The notes beneath the pieces were generated by a model that did no database searches, was not told where the DNA came from, and saw nothing but the letters and a program-made list of their open reading frames with translations. This document shows, in pieces, positions 33,701 to 45,700 of a stretch of 64,000 bases of DNA. Both the position numbers and the translations under genes were made by a program. Source of the DNA: Platanthera guangdongensis (Eukaryota; Streptophyta; Magnoliopsida; Asparagales; Orchidaceae); contig CM077158.1 in assembly GCA_039583875.1 (NCBI GenBank), positions 242,901,447 through 242,965,446 on the forward strand. The letters are read 5' to 3'. Positions within the stretch are counted from its first letter, which is position 1, and each line of letters starts with the position of its first letter.

Positions 33701-36700
33701 GCGGATCCGGACTACGGGAAGAGGAATATGTGTAACGCCCCGAAAATCTTAATCGAGCTGGTCGCATCCTGAGAATATTTTTTTGGTGTCTGTATAAGGG
33801 TACACGGCCTAGGACACGGGCGTGTCCAAGGCCGTGTCGTTCTCTGTGTTGGCCGGCTGTGTCCAGAAAAGGACACGGCAGGGAACACGGCTTTGAGCTG
33901 TGGTGACACGGGCGTGTCAGGGGTGACACGGGCGTGTGCGTACTCGTGTCCCTACCCGTGTTCACCAAGGGTCGTGACGGTTGGCGTGGCGGTTACTGGT
34001 AATACGTCGTTAGGTCACGGGCGTGTCGGGACCAGACACGGGCGTGTCAAGTTGAGACACGGGCGTGTCTTGGCCCGTGTCCTCTTCTGTGCTCGACGAT
34101 CGTGTCTGGATCGAGGCACACGGCCTGGGACACGGCCGTGTGCAAGGCCGTATTCGGCCCAGGTTTGAGGATTTTTGGGCAGATCTGAGTCGTTCGTTTT
34201 CTTTAATTAAGATCTGACGGCCCAGATGTGTCCATGCTTTGTTAAGGCCGGGAATGGAGGTTTTATTCCTCATTCTCTCTTAACCATTCTCTTCCTAAGG
34301 AGTTAGTGAGAGGAGAGAGCAAGGAGGAAGAAAGAGGAGGATTCTGGCCGCCGGCAGAGCATCGGAGCACCGATTTGAGAACCGAGACCGGATCCGCGGA
34401 GGAAATTCCATTTCGAAGCCTTCTATCCGTATAGATTTTCATGGCGCAAAAGCGTACTACAAGGGTAACGATTCTCTACTTGAGCATGTGAAGCTCTCCT
34501 TCTTTTGCATAAGGAAACCTTTTCCCGCGAGTGTGCGGTGAGTGTGCGGTGTTCCTTGGGGTTGACGGGAATAGTCCCCCTTGTGTTGCATATAGAGTCC
34601 GGAATCGAAGTACGGACATAAGCATTGTGTGTGAAGCCTACCCGGACGTATTGGTCTAGATCGGTGATGCTGCATTTTGTATGGTTTGCCGGAGAAGACT
34701 TCGTGTTTTGTGTTTTCGGGTTTCTACACGATAGATTGCAGCAAGGATCGTTGGGGATTAACTCCAAGACGCACCCGGAAAATTGAGCGGAAACGTAATT
34801 CTGCTAACTTGGCGGCCGGGGAGCCAGCCTTGAACATAACTGGGTTATGTGTTGTTTGGGATCCGAGAGAAGCTTGACCCGCGCGTACGTCTTAAAGTGA
34901 CTAGGCGGAGTGAGCAACGGGCAAGTGGAATCGGACCTGGGCTATGCGGTTCGGTGCGAGAGACCCAAAAGAGGGACTGGCCGTTAGCATAGTCGGGAGC
35001 TTTAGACGGTGGTCAGAAAGGCTAAAATGCTCACGATGTTGCCATCCCGGGGATGGTGGTGAAGCCACTGAATTGACAGGATTCACCGATAATGTGTCCG
35101 GAGTGCACAGGGTGTTTGGCCGTGCGAGCCTACACCTGTGGCGAAGTATGGTTGTACTCTATTGTTTAGCTGGGCTAATGAAATGCAGGGAAGGAGCACC
35201 GCCGTCCCGAGTAAGGGGTGGGGTCGTTATAATTTGGTCAGTTTTGGCTGACCGTTACTTTGTTTGTCACCGTGCGGTGGAATGTTGTTTGCAGGTGCTG
35301 CGGAGCCAAGTACCAAGTAGCGGGCTGAAGCCCATGTTGTTGAGCTGGCCCTCGAAGGCCAAAGCGAATTGTTATTTTACTTTTGTCATGTGTGGCCGGC
35401 CTGCGAGCCGATGTATGTAAAACATTACTTTGTTAAGTGAACTCTTGTACGGTCATAAAGCCAAGTACTTTCAGTGTATGTGTTATTTCATTCCTATGGT
35501 AGTTTGTGGACATTCATGATAGTTGGTATTCAATTTTGGGTTCTTGACAACTGTTTAAAATCTTCCGCTAGAATGCTCTGTGTTAGGGCGAATAGTCGTA
35601 GTTGGAATGTTTTGATATTCTTAAGTAACCCTTCGAACTGTCTGTGGTATATGGCGTCGGGTTCCAGCTGGATCTTCTGTTATATGTCATACGACGGATG
35701 GGGGTGTTACAATACGGATGAAAATGATGGATCGGAGAGTGGTAGCACTAGATCAAAATAGATCTTGGGTTTTCGGAGCGATGGGAAGTGGATACACGAA
35801 GGGGAAGGAGTGGCCGGCTAGGGCAGGCCGGGCCTTAAGGGGGTCGGTTTTGAGGAGGAGAGGGGCGTTGGGGGGGGGGGGGGGGGGGGGGGCAATCTTT
35901 TCAATCATTTTTTCGAACCTTTCAATGATTCTCAAAGTTCATCCCTACAACATTCTAGCTCTCTCTTTCTCTGTATCATTGTCCTGTGTATATAACCGAG
36001 AGGCCCTCCATCAAGAGTCAAGACCTGCACTAGCTCCACTTTCCTCCTCTCGGACCACCAACTAGAAACTCCTCCATCACTTACCTACTCATTAGAGCTC
36101 CGCCTGAACCAACCACAAGCTGCCTAAACCGACCTCCACCAGCCCAAATCAAACACCAACCACCCTCTTCTCATCCACCGTACCTGGCAACATCAAGCTA
36201 ACTCTATCAGAAGCCGGCCACTTCCACACGAGAGCCATGTCTAAACACAAACGCACTCCGCTCCATCTAATTTCATGTAAGGCAAATCACCACGTTCAAC
36301 TGGTACCCTCAAGCCCATCATCGTCGGTAACATCCTCCTTTCCATTCAGCCCGAACAGCACTTCACAGCCATACAGACCAGACTACAATCTTTATAACCC
36401 CGCCGCTTCACCAGTCCACCTCAAAAGAGAGCTGAAACTGAGCCTCCAACTTCTACACCAAAAATACCAAACCCACCACTCCCCAACCGTCACCTCCACT
36501 TCTTCAGCAATGATAGGGTCTGACCACACTAAATTGAGCATGATTGCCGATTGGAAGAAACCACACTTACCAAGAGCCTTATAAGGATTCCTTGTCCTAA
36601 AGAGCTACTACTACATCCATGTCATTAAAACTATAGCATGATTGCAGAACCGTTAACCAACTTACTGAAGCGCTCCTTCCAATGGTCACCGAAATCATCT

Positions 36701-39700
36701 AACACCTTCACAGCTTTGAAGACAAAGGCTTCTCACCGCCCGAATCCTACTACTCACTTCAAGATGAAATTTCAAGTGGACTGGGATGCCTCTGTGCATG
36801 GTGTTGAAGTTCTCCGGCAGCAAGAGAGGCACCCCATAACATACGTCAACCCCCCAACGGAATCCCACAACCTCAAGCTACTAGTATGGCTAAAATAGCT
36901 GACTAGAATAGCCAAGGTGATACAACATTGACGACCCTACTTATGTAGTCCATAATTCATTGTCTGAATAGATTCACTTGTCTCAAGTACCTGCTAGATC
37001 AGAGATGGCCAAATCACCGCAACAACATTGGGTGAGCAAATTAATATAAGGTGGTCAGGGTATGGCACCCACGGGTAGTCATGGGCAAAAAGGCCCGTGC
37101 CCGGGCCGGCAAAAGCCCGGCTAGGCCCAGCCCGGGAAAAGCCCGGCCTGGGCCAAGGACGGGCTTCGGGCCCTTACCGGGCCCCCATTTTTCCCGGTTG
37201 CCCGGCCCGGGTCGGGCCTGAGAAAGCCCGGGCGCCGGGCTAAGGAAAAAATCCCGCCTGATCGGGCGAGATTAAACACTTTTGAATTCAGGCCAGCCCG
37301 GGCCGGACTGAAGGGCCTAACCGGGCTCCCCCTTTGAGAGGGAGCCTGAGCCCGGCCCGGTTTAAACTGGGCCCGGGCCGAGCCCGATTAGGAAAAAAAC
37401 CCGGGCCCGGCCGGGCCGAGCCAAGCCCGTCCCGATCGAGCTTTTTTGCCCATGACTACCCACGGGTGCAGCTACAAATACATCGGGCTAACAAGAACAC
37501 AAGACACAGATAATAAGCATTCGACAATCCCACATTCCCACTGAGGCGTAACCACGCAATTTATATCACAGATAGATTCAGTGCATACTGCAGTAAAAAA
37601 TACAGAGGATCCTATAAAGAGCACCAAATGTGGAATCGGACACTTCCACACAGAGTAGTAGAAATATGTTATGGACAGTGTGCTCAATTAATTATCGTAT
37701 TTTTTATTATGTTATTGTATTGTATCAAGATTTATCATGAATGTGTTTTTATGGTAAAAGGTCAGCGTAATTATGATAATACCCACATATGTTTCATTTA
37801 AGAGATCACGAAGGTCTTGGAACGTGATGAATTGATGTTAAATATATTTCATATGCCCATATAAGATTTGTGTTAGCTCTCTCCTCCAACGAGCAAGCCC
37901 TGCTTAGGAAGCAGTCGCGGCTCCGGCTCAGTAGTATCTCCACCATCATCCTCATCTCCGGTCACCTCTTCGGCAAGCCCATAACAACTTGGTATCAGTG
38001 TCACCTTCCTCCCCTTGTTCCTCTTCCGCAGCAAATCACGACCCTGTCAAGTTCCAGTCCGTTGTTTCTCATTCCAGCCGCACACTGTCATCCTTCATCC
38101 TCTACGCATGTGAGACGTCCCCCTCCTCTGCATTTGACTATTGTGGAACACTCAGCAGCCTCCCACAGGATCTTCTCCTCTGACGGAAGCAAAACCGTCT
38201 GTAAACCCTACTCGACGGAAGCCGAATCACACAGAAAGAACGACAATTCCAGTCCTCACCGTCCTTCGAGCATAGCGACGTCTCTTCTCAGGACATCATC
38301 GTCCAAAAAGCACTCCATGTCGGCAGCCCCGCATGAACGCTCTCAAGAGTTTTCCACCTTCTGCGAGTGTTTAAGGCAACACCGTCCAGTCCTCGAAATC
38401 TCGAGTCGTCGCACGCCTTGCACGGTCGAGCTTGCATCTGTTTCTCGAGTCTACCCATCCGCAGTCATCATGCCTCAGCCCAATTTTGAGCTCTACGCAA
38501 ATTATTGTTGTCTCCGCCTGCACCTCTTTCCTTTAGGAGTGGGATCCACTTATTTGGCTAATTCACAAGGGTTATTGGAAGTCTCCTTTTGGGTTGAATT
38601 AATTAATTAATTAAGTACGCCCCATCCGACCATTCCAAAGCAAGCATATCTCCCATTTTCCCTTCTCGAGCTCGGTGAAGGATTGGAGTAACTTTTTTCG
38701 CAATTGGGAAGCGTCGCGGATCTTGCGGCAACCCAAATCCAGCCGGCTGCGCGGAAGTCCACTGACTTGTCACCTACTCTTTCCCTGGCTCTATTCATCA
38801 TATGGAAGACTCGCCCAATTTCTTGGACGCTATGAACCGTCGCCACTCAGTTATATCCTCCATCGATGCACGCCTTCAGGAAGTAGAAGCACGCTTTCAA
38901 GACGCCAACGCACGTCATCGGGATGATATGACCACCCTCACCACCAAGCTTAGTGAACTAACAGGCGCCCCTCCGGTTGTTACCACCCCACCAAAAGATC
39001 ACGCCGGCAACAGTCAAGTCCCACTGTTGTCACTCATCCTCCATTGGCCACCAACAAACTTCGGCAGCTGAACGACTTATTCTAGCTTCTTTCCACCTTG
39101 ACTCAGCTTTGCTTTAGGCCACTCGTCTCCTCACTAACCAGTCGGGTCTGATGTGGGACGACTCCAAGCCATTTTGCAACCTGTGTTTTAACCCTCCCAT
39201 CCACAGCAACCCCCTCAGTGTCCTCACAACACTACGGCAAACGAGCTTGCTGGATGATTACCTGGAATAGTTTCAACTTCTTCAAGCACACGTCACGCAT
39301 TTCCCGGAGATGTAAATCGCCATCTTCACCGCCGGACTTCGCGACCACCTCCGTCTGGATGTCGAATTTGAGGCCCTCCAGACTTAGTGACTGTTATGAG
39401 TGTGACCAGGCTATGCGACTGTCGCCTCCAGCTGGCGTAAGAGGCCTACTTGCCCACCGACTCCGGCCTCAGCATGGTCGTACCAAGGGCCATCCACCCT
39501 CGCCAGTCTGTCGAATATCTTGGGCTGATATGTTGGGACGACGCGCGCAAGGATTATGTTTCAACTACGACGAGCAGAACACTAGCGGACACATGTGGAA
39601 AAGGCTTTTTTACCTGCATGTCGAGGACTATAACGAGGAGGGCATTGGATGAAGTTCACACCTCGTCAATCTCCCTAGAGCTTGAGGTCACGCTTATTTT

Positions 39701-42700
39701 TGGACGGAGAGAGTGATGTTATGGGCAATGTGCCCAATTAGATATCCTGTCTTTATCATATCGTAGCAAGTCTTATCATGAATGTGTTGTTAAGGTTAAG
39801 GATCGAAGTATTTACGATATGTTGAAAGGTAGGGCCCAACAGGTAATCACGCCACCTAGTCGGACTGCAGTCCAAGTATCCCAACCAAATCACCCTCGGG
39901 CTAACACTCATCGAGGCTTTGACCACTGTTGAAAGGGGTAGGTTGTTGAGGTCGGAAATCAAACCCAGAACCTCTTTTATGAAGGCCTTGAGAGAGCTCC
40001 TAATACCCAACTGAGTTGCAGCTTAGTTGGAGTTGGGTATCAGAAGCTCTCTCAAGGCCTTTGTTGAAAGGTGGGGCCCAACAGGAAATCACGCCACCTA
40101 GCCGAACTATAGTACAAGCATCTCAACTAAATCACCTCAAGGCTAACACTCGTTGGGACTTTGACCACTGTTGAAAGTGGTAGGTTGAGGCCGAGAATCG
40201 AACTCGGAACCTCCTTTATCAAGGCCTTGAGAGAGCTCTTGATACCCATCTGAGCTCTCTCAAGGCCTTGATAAAGGAGGTTCCGGGTTCGATTACCGAC
40301 CTCAACAACCAACCCCTTTCAACAGTGGTCAAAGTCCCGATGAGGGATAACCCAGGGGTGATTAGGTTGGGATGCTTGGTTTGCAGTCCAGCTAGGCGGT
40401 GTGATTACCCGTAGGGCCCCGCCTTTACACGATAATACCCATGTATGTTTTATTTAAGAGACATTGGGGGTCTTGGAATGTTATGAATTGAAGTTAAGTC
40501 CATTTTTTATGCTCTTGTGAGATTTGTGGTAGCTCTCTCCTCCAACGAGCAAGCCCTGTTGGCGCTTAGGCAGCCACGGTTCTGGCTCCATAGTATCTCT
40601 GTCATCATCTGAACCTCCAACAAGTGAGCTCATAACAAAATACTTATTGCAATCCATTGAACAACAGATGAACAAGGTTCACAGACAAACTTTCGTAGTC
40701 GAACGACGACCAACCGCTGCCACCACCAGAGAGGAACATTGTCGAGGCCAACTGCAATCACGCACACCTTCGACACCAAGCCCGCGTCACTTCTCCTCCA
40801 ACGGCCAAACCTAGTCGAGCCCAAGCCGAACTAACTCCCTCACCACAGCACCTCCTTCAAAACCGGAGGCGGCACTCTCCTCCAAGACTGGTGGCTATCT
40901 CCTCAAAAGATGAGCACTCTTACCACGAAGGCAGAAGAACTGGCGATGCTTGGGGGCGAGGAAGAACGGTGGGGAGGAAAACGACGCTCCTCTCCTTTCC
41001 AAGATGGGGATCCTCCAGGCGCCTGTGTTTTCTTCTCTCGAACAGGGAGTCGGCGGCTTTCCTCACTTGCGGCTACTCCTCAAACAGGAGATCGACATCA
41101 CTTTAGAGAGAAAGCTTGACGCTTCTTCTCTCGCGAACAGGAGGGGATGGCTTTCTGTCAGTTCTCCCATGGGAATAGAATTGGGGATAGACCACATTAG
41201 GTCTCAAATGAGACCTAACAAAGAGAGGATGGGAATAGAATTGGGGATAGACACCATTAGGTCTCAAATGAGACCTAACAAAGAGAGGTTATCGAATCTG
41301 GCCGGTTTGGATCCGGATATGAACCAAAACCTAACAATTAAATGGATACAATTTCGTAGTCGAATATAAAGCAGAACAACTCAATCAAGTAGTCGATGCC
41401 CTATCACACCGCAATGAAAGTGAGGGTAATATATGTCATCTTCGGACCTACTATGTATATAATCACGGGCAGGCGTTCGAGGTAACACACTACTAGAAAT
41501 TCTTCAAAGTGTCTCTACTACGTTGCAATGTCCATTGAGAAAGAATAATGTTAGAGGAGTATAATACCCAGAGACTGAACTTCCTAATATGCAACTTCAG
41601 GATGTAGAGTGGGGTGAGCAAACACTAAGTTGCAATGTCCATTGAGAAAGAATAATGTTAGAGGAGTATAATACCCTGAGACTGAACTTCCTAATATGCA
41701 ACTTCAGGATGTAGAGTGGGGTGAGCAAACAGGTCTAAACAGAGTGTAGATCCTAGAGGCTTTGGAACTTTTGGAATACAAAGGAGCAAGGTGATCCCAA
41801 GCAGTCTTGACAGTCTCAGCATGAGGAATGATAGGGAGACTTGTATCATACCGATTATTGGCTAGCCCAATACGAATAAGGCCATCATTAGCAACCAAAT
41901 CAACATAACCGGAAGAAGTGGGTGAATGTGGAAGACTCGTGAGAAGATGTCCCTTTGCACTGAGATCACACAAGAAATGAAATTGATACGATCCATTTGA
42001 TGCAGTTTGGAGTGGTTAACTTTGAAGTGGTCCACAGTATTTTGGAGGCTTGGAAGGTAATAGACGTCGGCATAGATGTGATGTTGTTGGGCTCATGTGT
42101 TGACATTTTAAACATAATCTGAACAATCCACTCACTCTTGATGAAAAGAACTTGAAATGAGATTCACATGCTAGAAGGAGAAATAAAAAAACATCCAATA
42201 AAGAATGGGAGATCCAGAACATGAACCTATACGAATCAATTTAGGTTAGAAATCTTTAATCGAGATCTAGAAGCATAGGAAGATTGTACTGTGCAGCGGG
42301 GGATGGGGGGGAGTCAGCTCGGACGGCGCTAGAGGGGAATCATAGGACCGAGAAGGGGTGCTGAGGCGCACAGAGTAAATGTTTGAGAAGATGAAGATCG
42401 GTCATTTAGCTATTGGGCATTCCTTTGACAGCCTAACAGGACCTCAACGATAGGGCAATCTTGTGAGCTATCAGGCGAGAATACGAGAGACGGGTTGGGA
42501 GAAGGGGTCAGGATGATGGATAATGATTACGTAAAATGTGGATGGGAGTCGCAAATAAAATGTTGTCCAGCTCCAATTATAAAAAAAAGTGTGATGTCGC
42601 TTATAACAATGATGTTGTCCAGCTCCAATTCTTCAGTTGAAGCTCAGCTAAAACTTTTTCTTATAGGTTTTTGGATTAGGACTGCATTGTTAATATTTAA

Positions 42701-45700
42701 TTCATTAATTTTTCTTACAGGTTTTTTGATTTCTCACTATTACTTTTACGTATCGCTAATTGCCAAGGCATGATTTAAATAAGATGAGATGAATGTTTGC
42801 TCTTTAAATTATAATAATATGGGATGAATGTTTGCTCTTTAAATTTAAATGAGATGAGATGAGATGAATGTTTGCTCTTTAAATTTAAATGAGATGAGAT
42901 GAGATGAATGTTTGCTCTTTAAATTTAAATGAGATGAGATGAATGTAGTGCTTTAATCTTCGATATCATTATAATTAATGATTTGTTATAGTGCTTTAAT
43001 GATTTCCTAGCGGTACTCTATCAAACAAAAATTAATTAAATATCATGACATTATAAGAGAAAAAATATGAGATGAATGTTTGCTCTTTAAATTTAAATGA
43101 GATGAGATGAATGTTGTCAATAATGCTACACCATTACTTGTTATTTATTATTTTAGTAAGATCATTATGACTTGAAGATACTGGCTAACTATATATGAAT
43201 ACGTTATTATATTTATTCTCCCACTTGAAATACTTAATTTATTATCATAGTAATTTATTTAAATTTAATTAGAATAAATATATTCTAATTATATATATGA
43301 ATTCTATTTTCTCTTTCCAAAACATTTTCTATTTTCTAATTCAGGGAAAAAAACATCCAAACATAATTTGTTTTAAGAAATTTCAAGAAACATAACCAGA
43401 CATGATATATTTCTAGAAAATGTTTTTTAAGTATACTGCTAATATATAAAGAAGAAACAGAGAGAAAATTGTAAATTGTAGAGCAGATAGTCCAACCAAA
43501 ATACCCCAGAAATGCTGATCAAGTCCTTGGATGAAAGAGAAGAACCGTACAAGCGAGCAGTACTCTGAAAGGGCAGACAAAAGAGCATTAGAGGATGAGT
43601 TAATATTTTCTGAAGGAAATGAAAAATCTGCATGATGAAGAGTGAGAAGTATGTCACTATCATGGACAGAAAATATTAAGTGAATTGCTAAACATCATTG
43701 TAAATATAGGAAACGTAAACCAAAAACAATCCTATTCTTATGTACATGCATATGTGTCACCAATAGTTTGTCAATCTAATTAATTGAAACACACAAGACT
43801 GTCTTTTATTTTATGTTGTTTTCTGCTTGGTTTGATTGCAGCAGATTGCATCTTGGCTCAAATATTGGTATCCGAATAAGATTGGGTCGATTGCAGAACT
43901 ACATCAAATTATCTTTTTTGATCATATTGGAAATGTAGAAGTTGAAATATAAAGTAGAGAAGTTCCATGAGCAAAGTTATTTTGTCATGTGGCAGGTGAA
44001 GATGTTTTCCTCATTGGTGCAGCAGAGCATACAAATTCAAAGAAGGGGATTTATTGAATCACCAGCACATGTCAATTCAACTAAGTTTGGCAGATGAGGT
44101 TCACAAAGAAACATATGAAGATCACAATGAAATTGGCTATCAAGCGAGATATTCAACCAATTCAGCACTCTCTCATGTAATCATTTCTCTTATTTACGAA
44201 GAGCTCACTAGAATCGGCGGATTCACTGGATTCAAGGCGAAGTCATTCGAAGCAGACGCTAGAATAGGCTAGAGAAAAAGAGGAGGAGCCGGCTGGAATC
44301 GAAGGTCGCTGGAATCGTTTGAATCGTCGGTCACTGGAATCGTCGGTCACTGGAATCGTCGGAATCGATGAATTTAGACGGATTCGCATGTAGCAGAAGG
44401 CGCATTGTCGGGCGCTGGAATCGGCAGAAGGCTCAAATGAGGCAATCGACAGGTGATGTCGAGGCAGATGCCAGTGAAGATGATGTAGCGGCGCAGGCAT
44501 TGCAGATGATGTTGAAGGTGTATTCAAAGGTAATGGAGCGCGGAAAACGATTGAACGGTGTGCTGGAAACGGATACGGTCCCAGAAAAGGCAGGCTGTCT
44601 ACTAAAAGTTTCAGTCGAAACCCTAAATTGGCGGCAGGTCGGACCAATTGATGTGGGTTAGCCATATCAAGGTCTAAAAACAGGAACACGACTTTGCAAT
44701 GCATAAAAGTAAACACAAAAGATACAATCGAAAGACAAGCTCTCACCAAGCACCCGGATATTGGGTCCTCCAAAGCACTCCTCTCTCCAAAGAGAGACCG
44801 AGACACTAAGACTCCAAAGATAAAAGATAACTCACCTAAGGGACTCCTTATATAGATGGAGGCATCGCTACAGGACAAGACACTGCATGACACGATGTGT
44901 ATCAATATGTATCACATCGTGCCATGTACTTTAATATTTCATGTATGCTCAATTAAATGTTGTCGTTTATTTTATATTTCAAGCATGTTGTAGTCAGTCC
45001 AAGTATGGACCTAATCATCGCGTCTTGTATCTTTATAATTTGTATTGCGCCATGTAGTCTCTATTGAAGGACCCCTTGGGTTATGAAGAGGGGCAAGCAA
45101 TGAATGAATTTTAAAACTCTCTCCTAATTCTTTTCTCCTCCTGCCCAAGTCAAGGTTAGGGTTGAGCAAGGCTCCCCTCTTTCTCTTCTCTTTTAGGTTG
45201 AGCACTCCCTAGTAGCATTTTCAATAGGTTGAACTCGACTCGCTTGTATCTCCACCACTACCACCACCTCCGACAAGATACTGAGGCGCTACGGATTTTC
45301 CCGTAACATATATCAACATTGCATGCATGAGAAGTATGTCATTCTAGGTAGAATACAAATATTTAATTACAAATAGACATCATTCTTCGCATAGGACGCA
45401 AGCACCAAACATAACTGCATTCTTCTTGTATAGCATGCTAACATTATAAATGTTGCATACATCTTGAAAAGGACAAACCTGCAAGTATGTTATTGCGCGA
45501 CGAAGATCTCCTTCAGAAATGGAGTTCAAAGTTGAGAGTGCCTGAATATATAATTAAATAATATCCTAAATGCTGTCATGAATACCGGAAGTTAATTTTG
45601 ATTGATAGAACATGTTTAGCACCTCTTGGTCCAAATTGAGGCCTTCCTCATTACATATGTGCAAGATACGGCTACTCATGACTTCTTCAGGGAGAGGTTT

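Larger units (their letters stand above)
37667..40637 (+). mobile_element. Non-autonomous Ty3/gypsy element without pol, TSD AAATA
   Basis: 5' LTR 37667-37986 and 3' LTR 39717-40637 both start TGTTATGG and end CATAACA. AAATA repeats flank the unit (37662-37666 and 40638-40642). Primer site ACTTGGTATCAG follows the 5' LTR and a purine tract (GGACGGAGAGAG) precedes the 3' LTR. Only 1.7 kb of internal sequence remains, all leader and gag; RT and integrase are absent. The 3' LTR is split by a 610-bp insertion (39820-40429). Confidence 0.88.

Noticed and set aside
33893..34168. Frames in the solo LTR ([18 protein letters not shown])
   Set aside because: Produced by the CACGGGCGTGT motif cluster; repeated in other frames.
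35871..35891. Run of about 20 G as a quadruplex-type regulatory element
   Set aside because: A homopolymer cannot be told from a sequencing or assembly artefact here; noted only as a weak point.
37870..38610. 246-codon frame in the pol-less gypsy leader
   Set aside because: It starts inside the 5' LTR and crosses the primer site; composition is Ser/His/Pro-rich leader sequence without a domain.
44243..44905. 220-codon minus-strand frame
   Set aside because: Low-complexity Ser/Pro/His sequence spanning a GGAATCGTCGGTC repeat; no family resemblance and it crosses a probable LTR.
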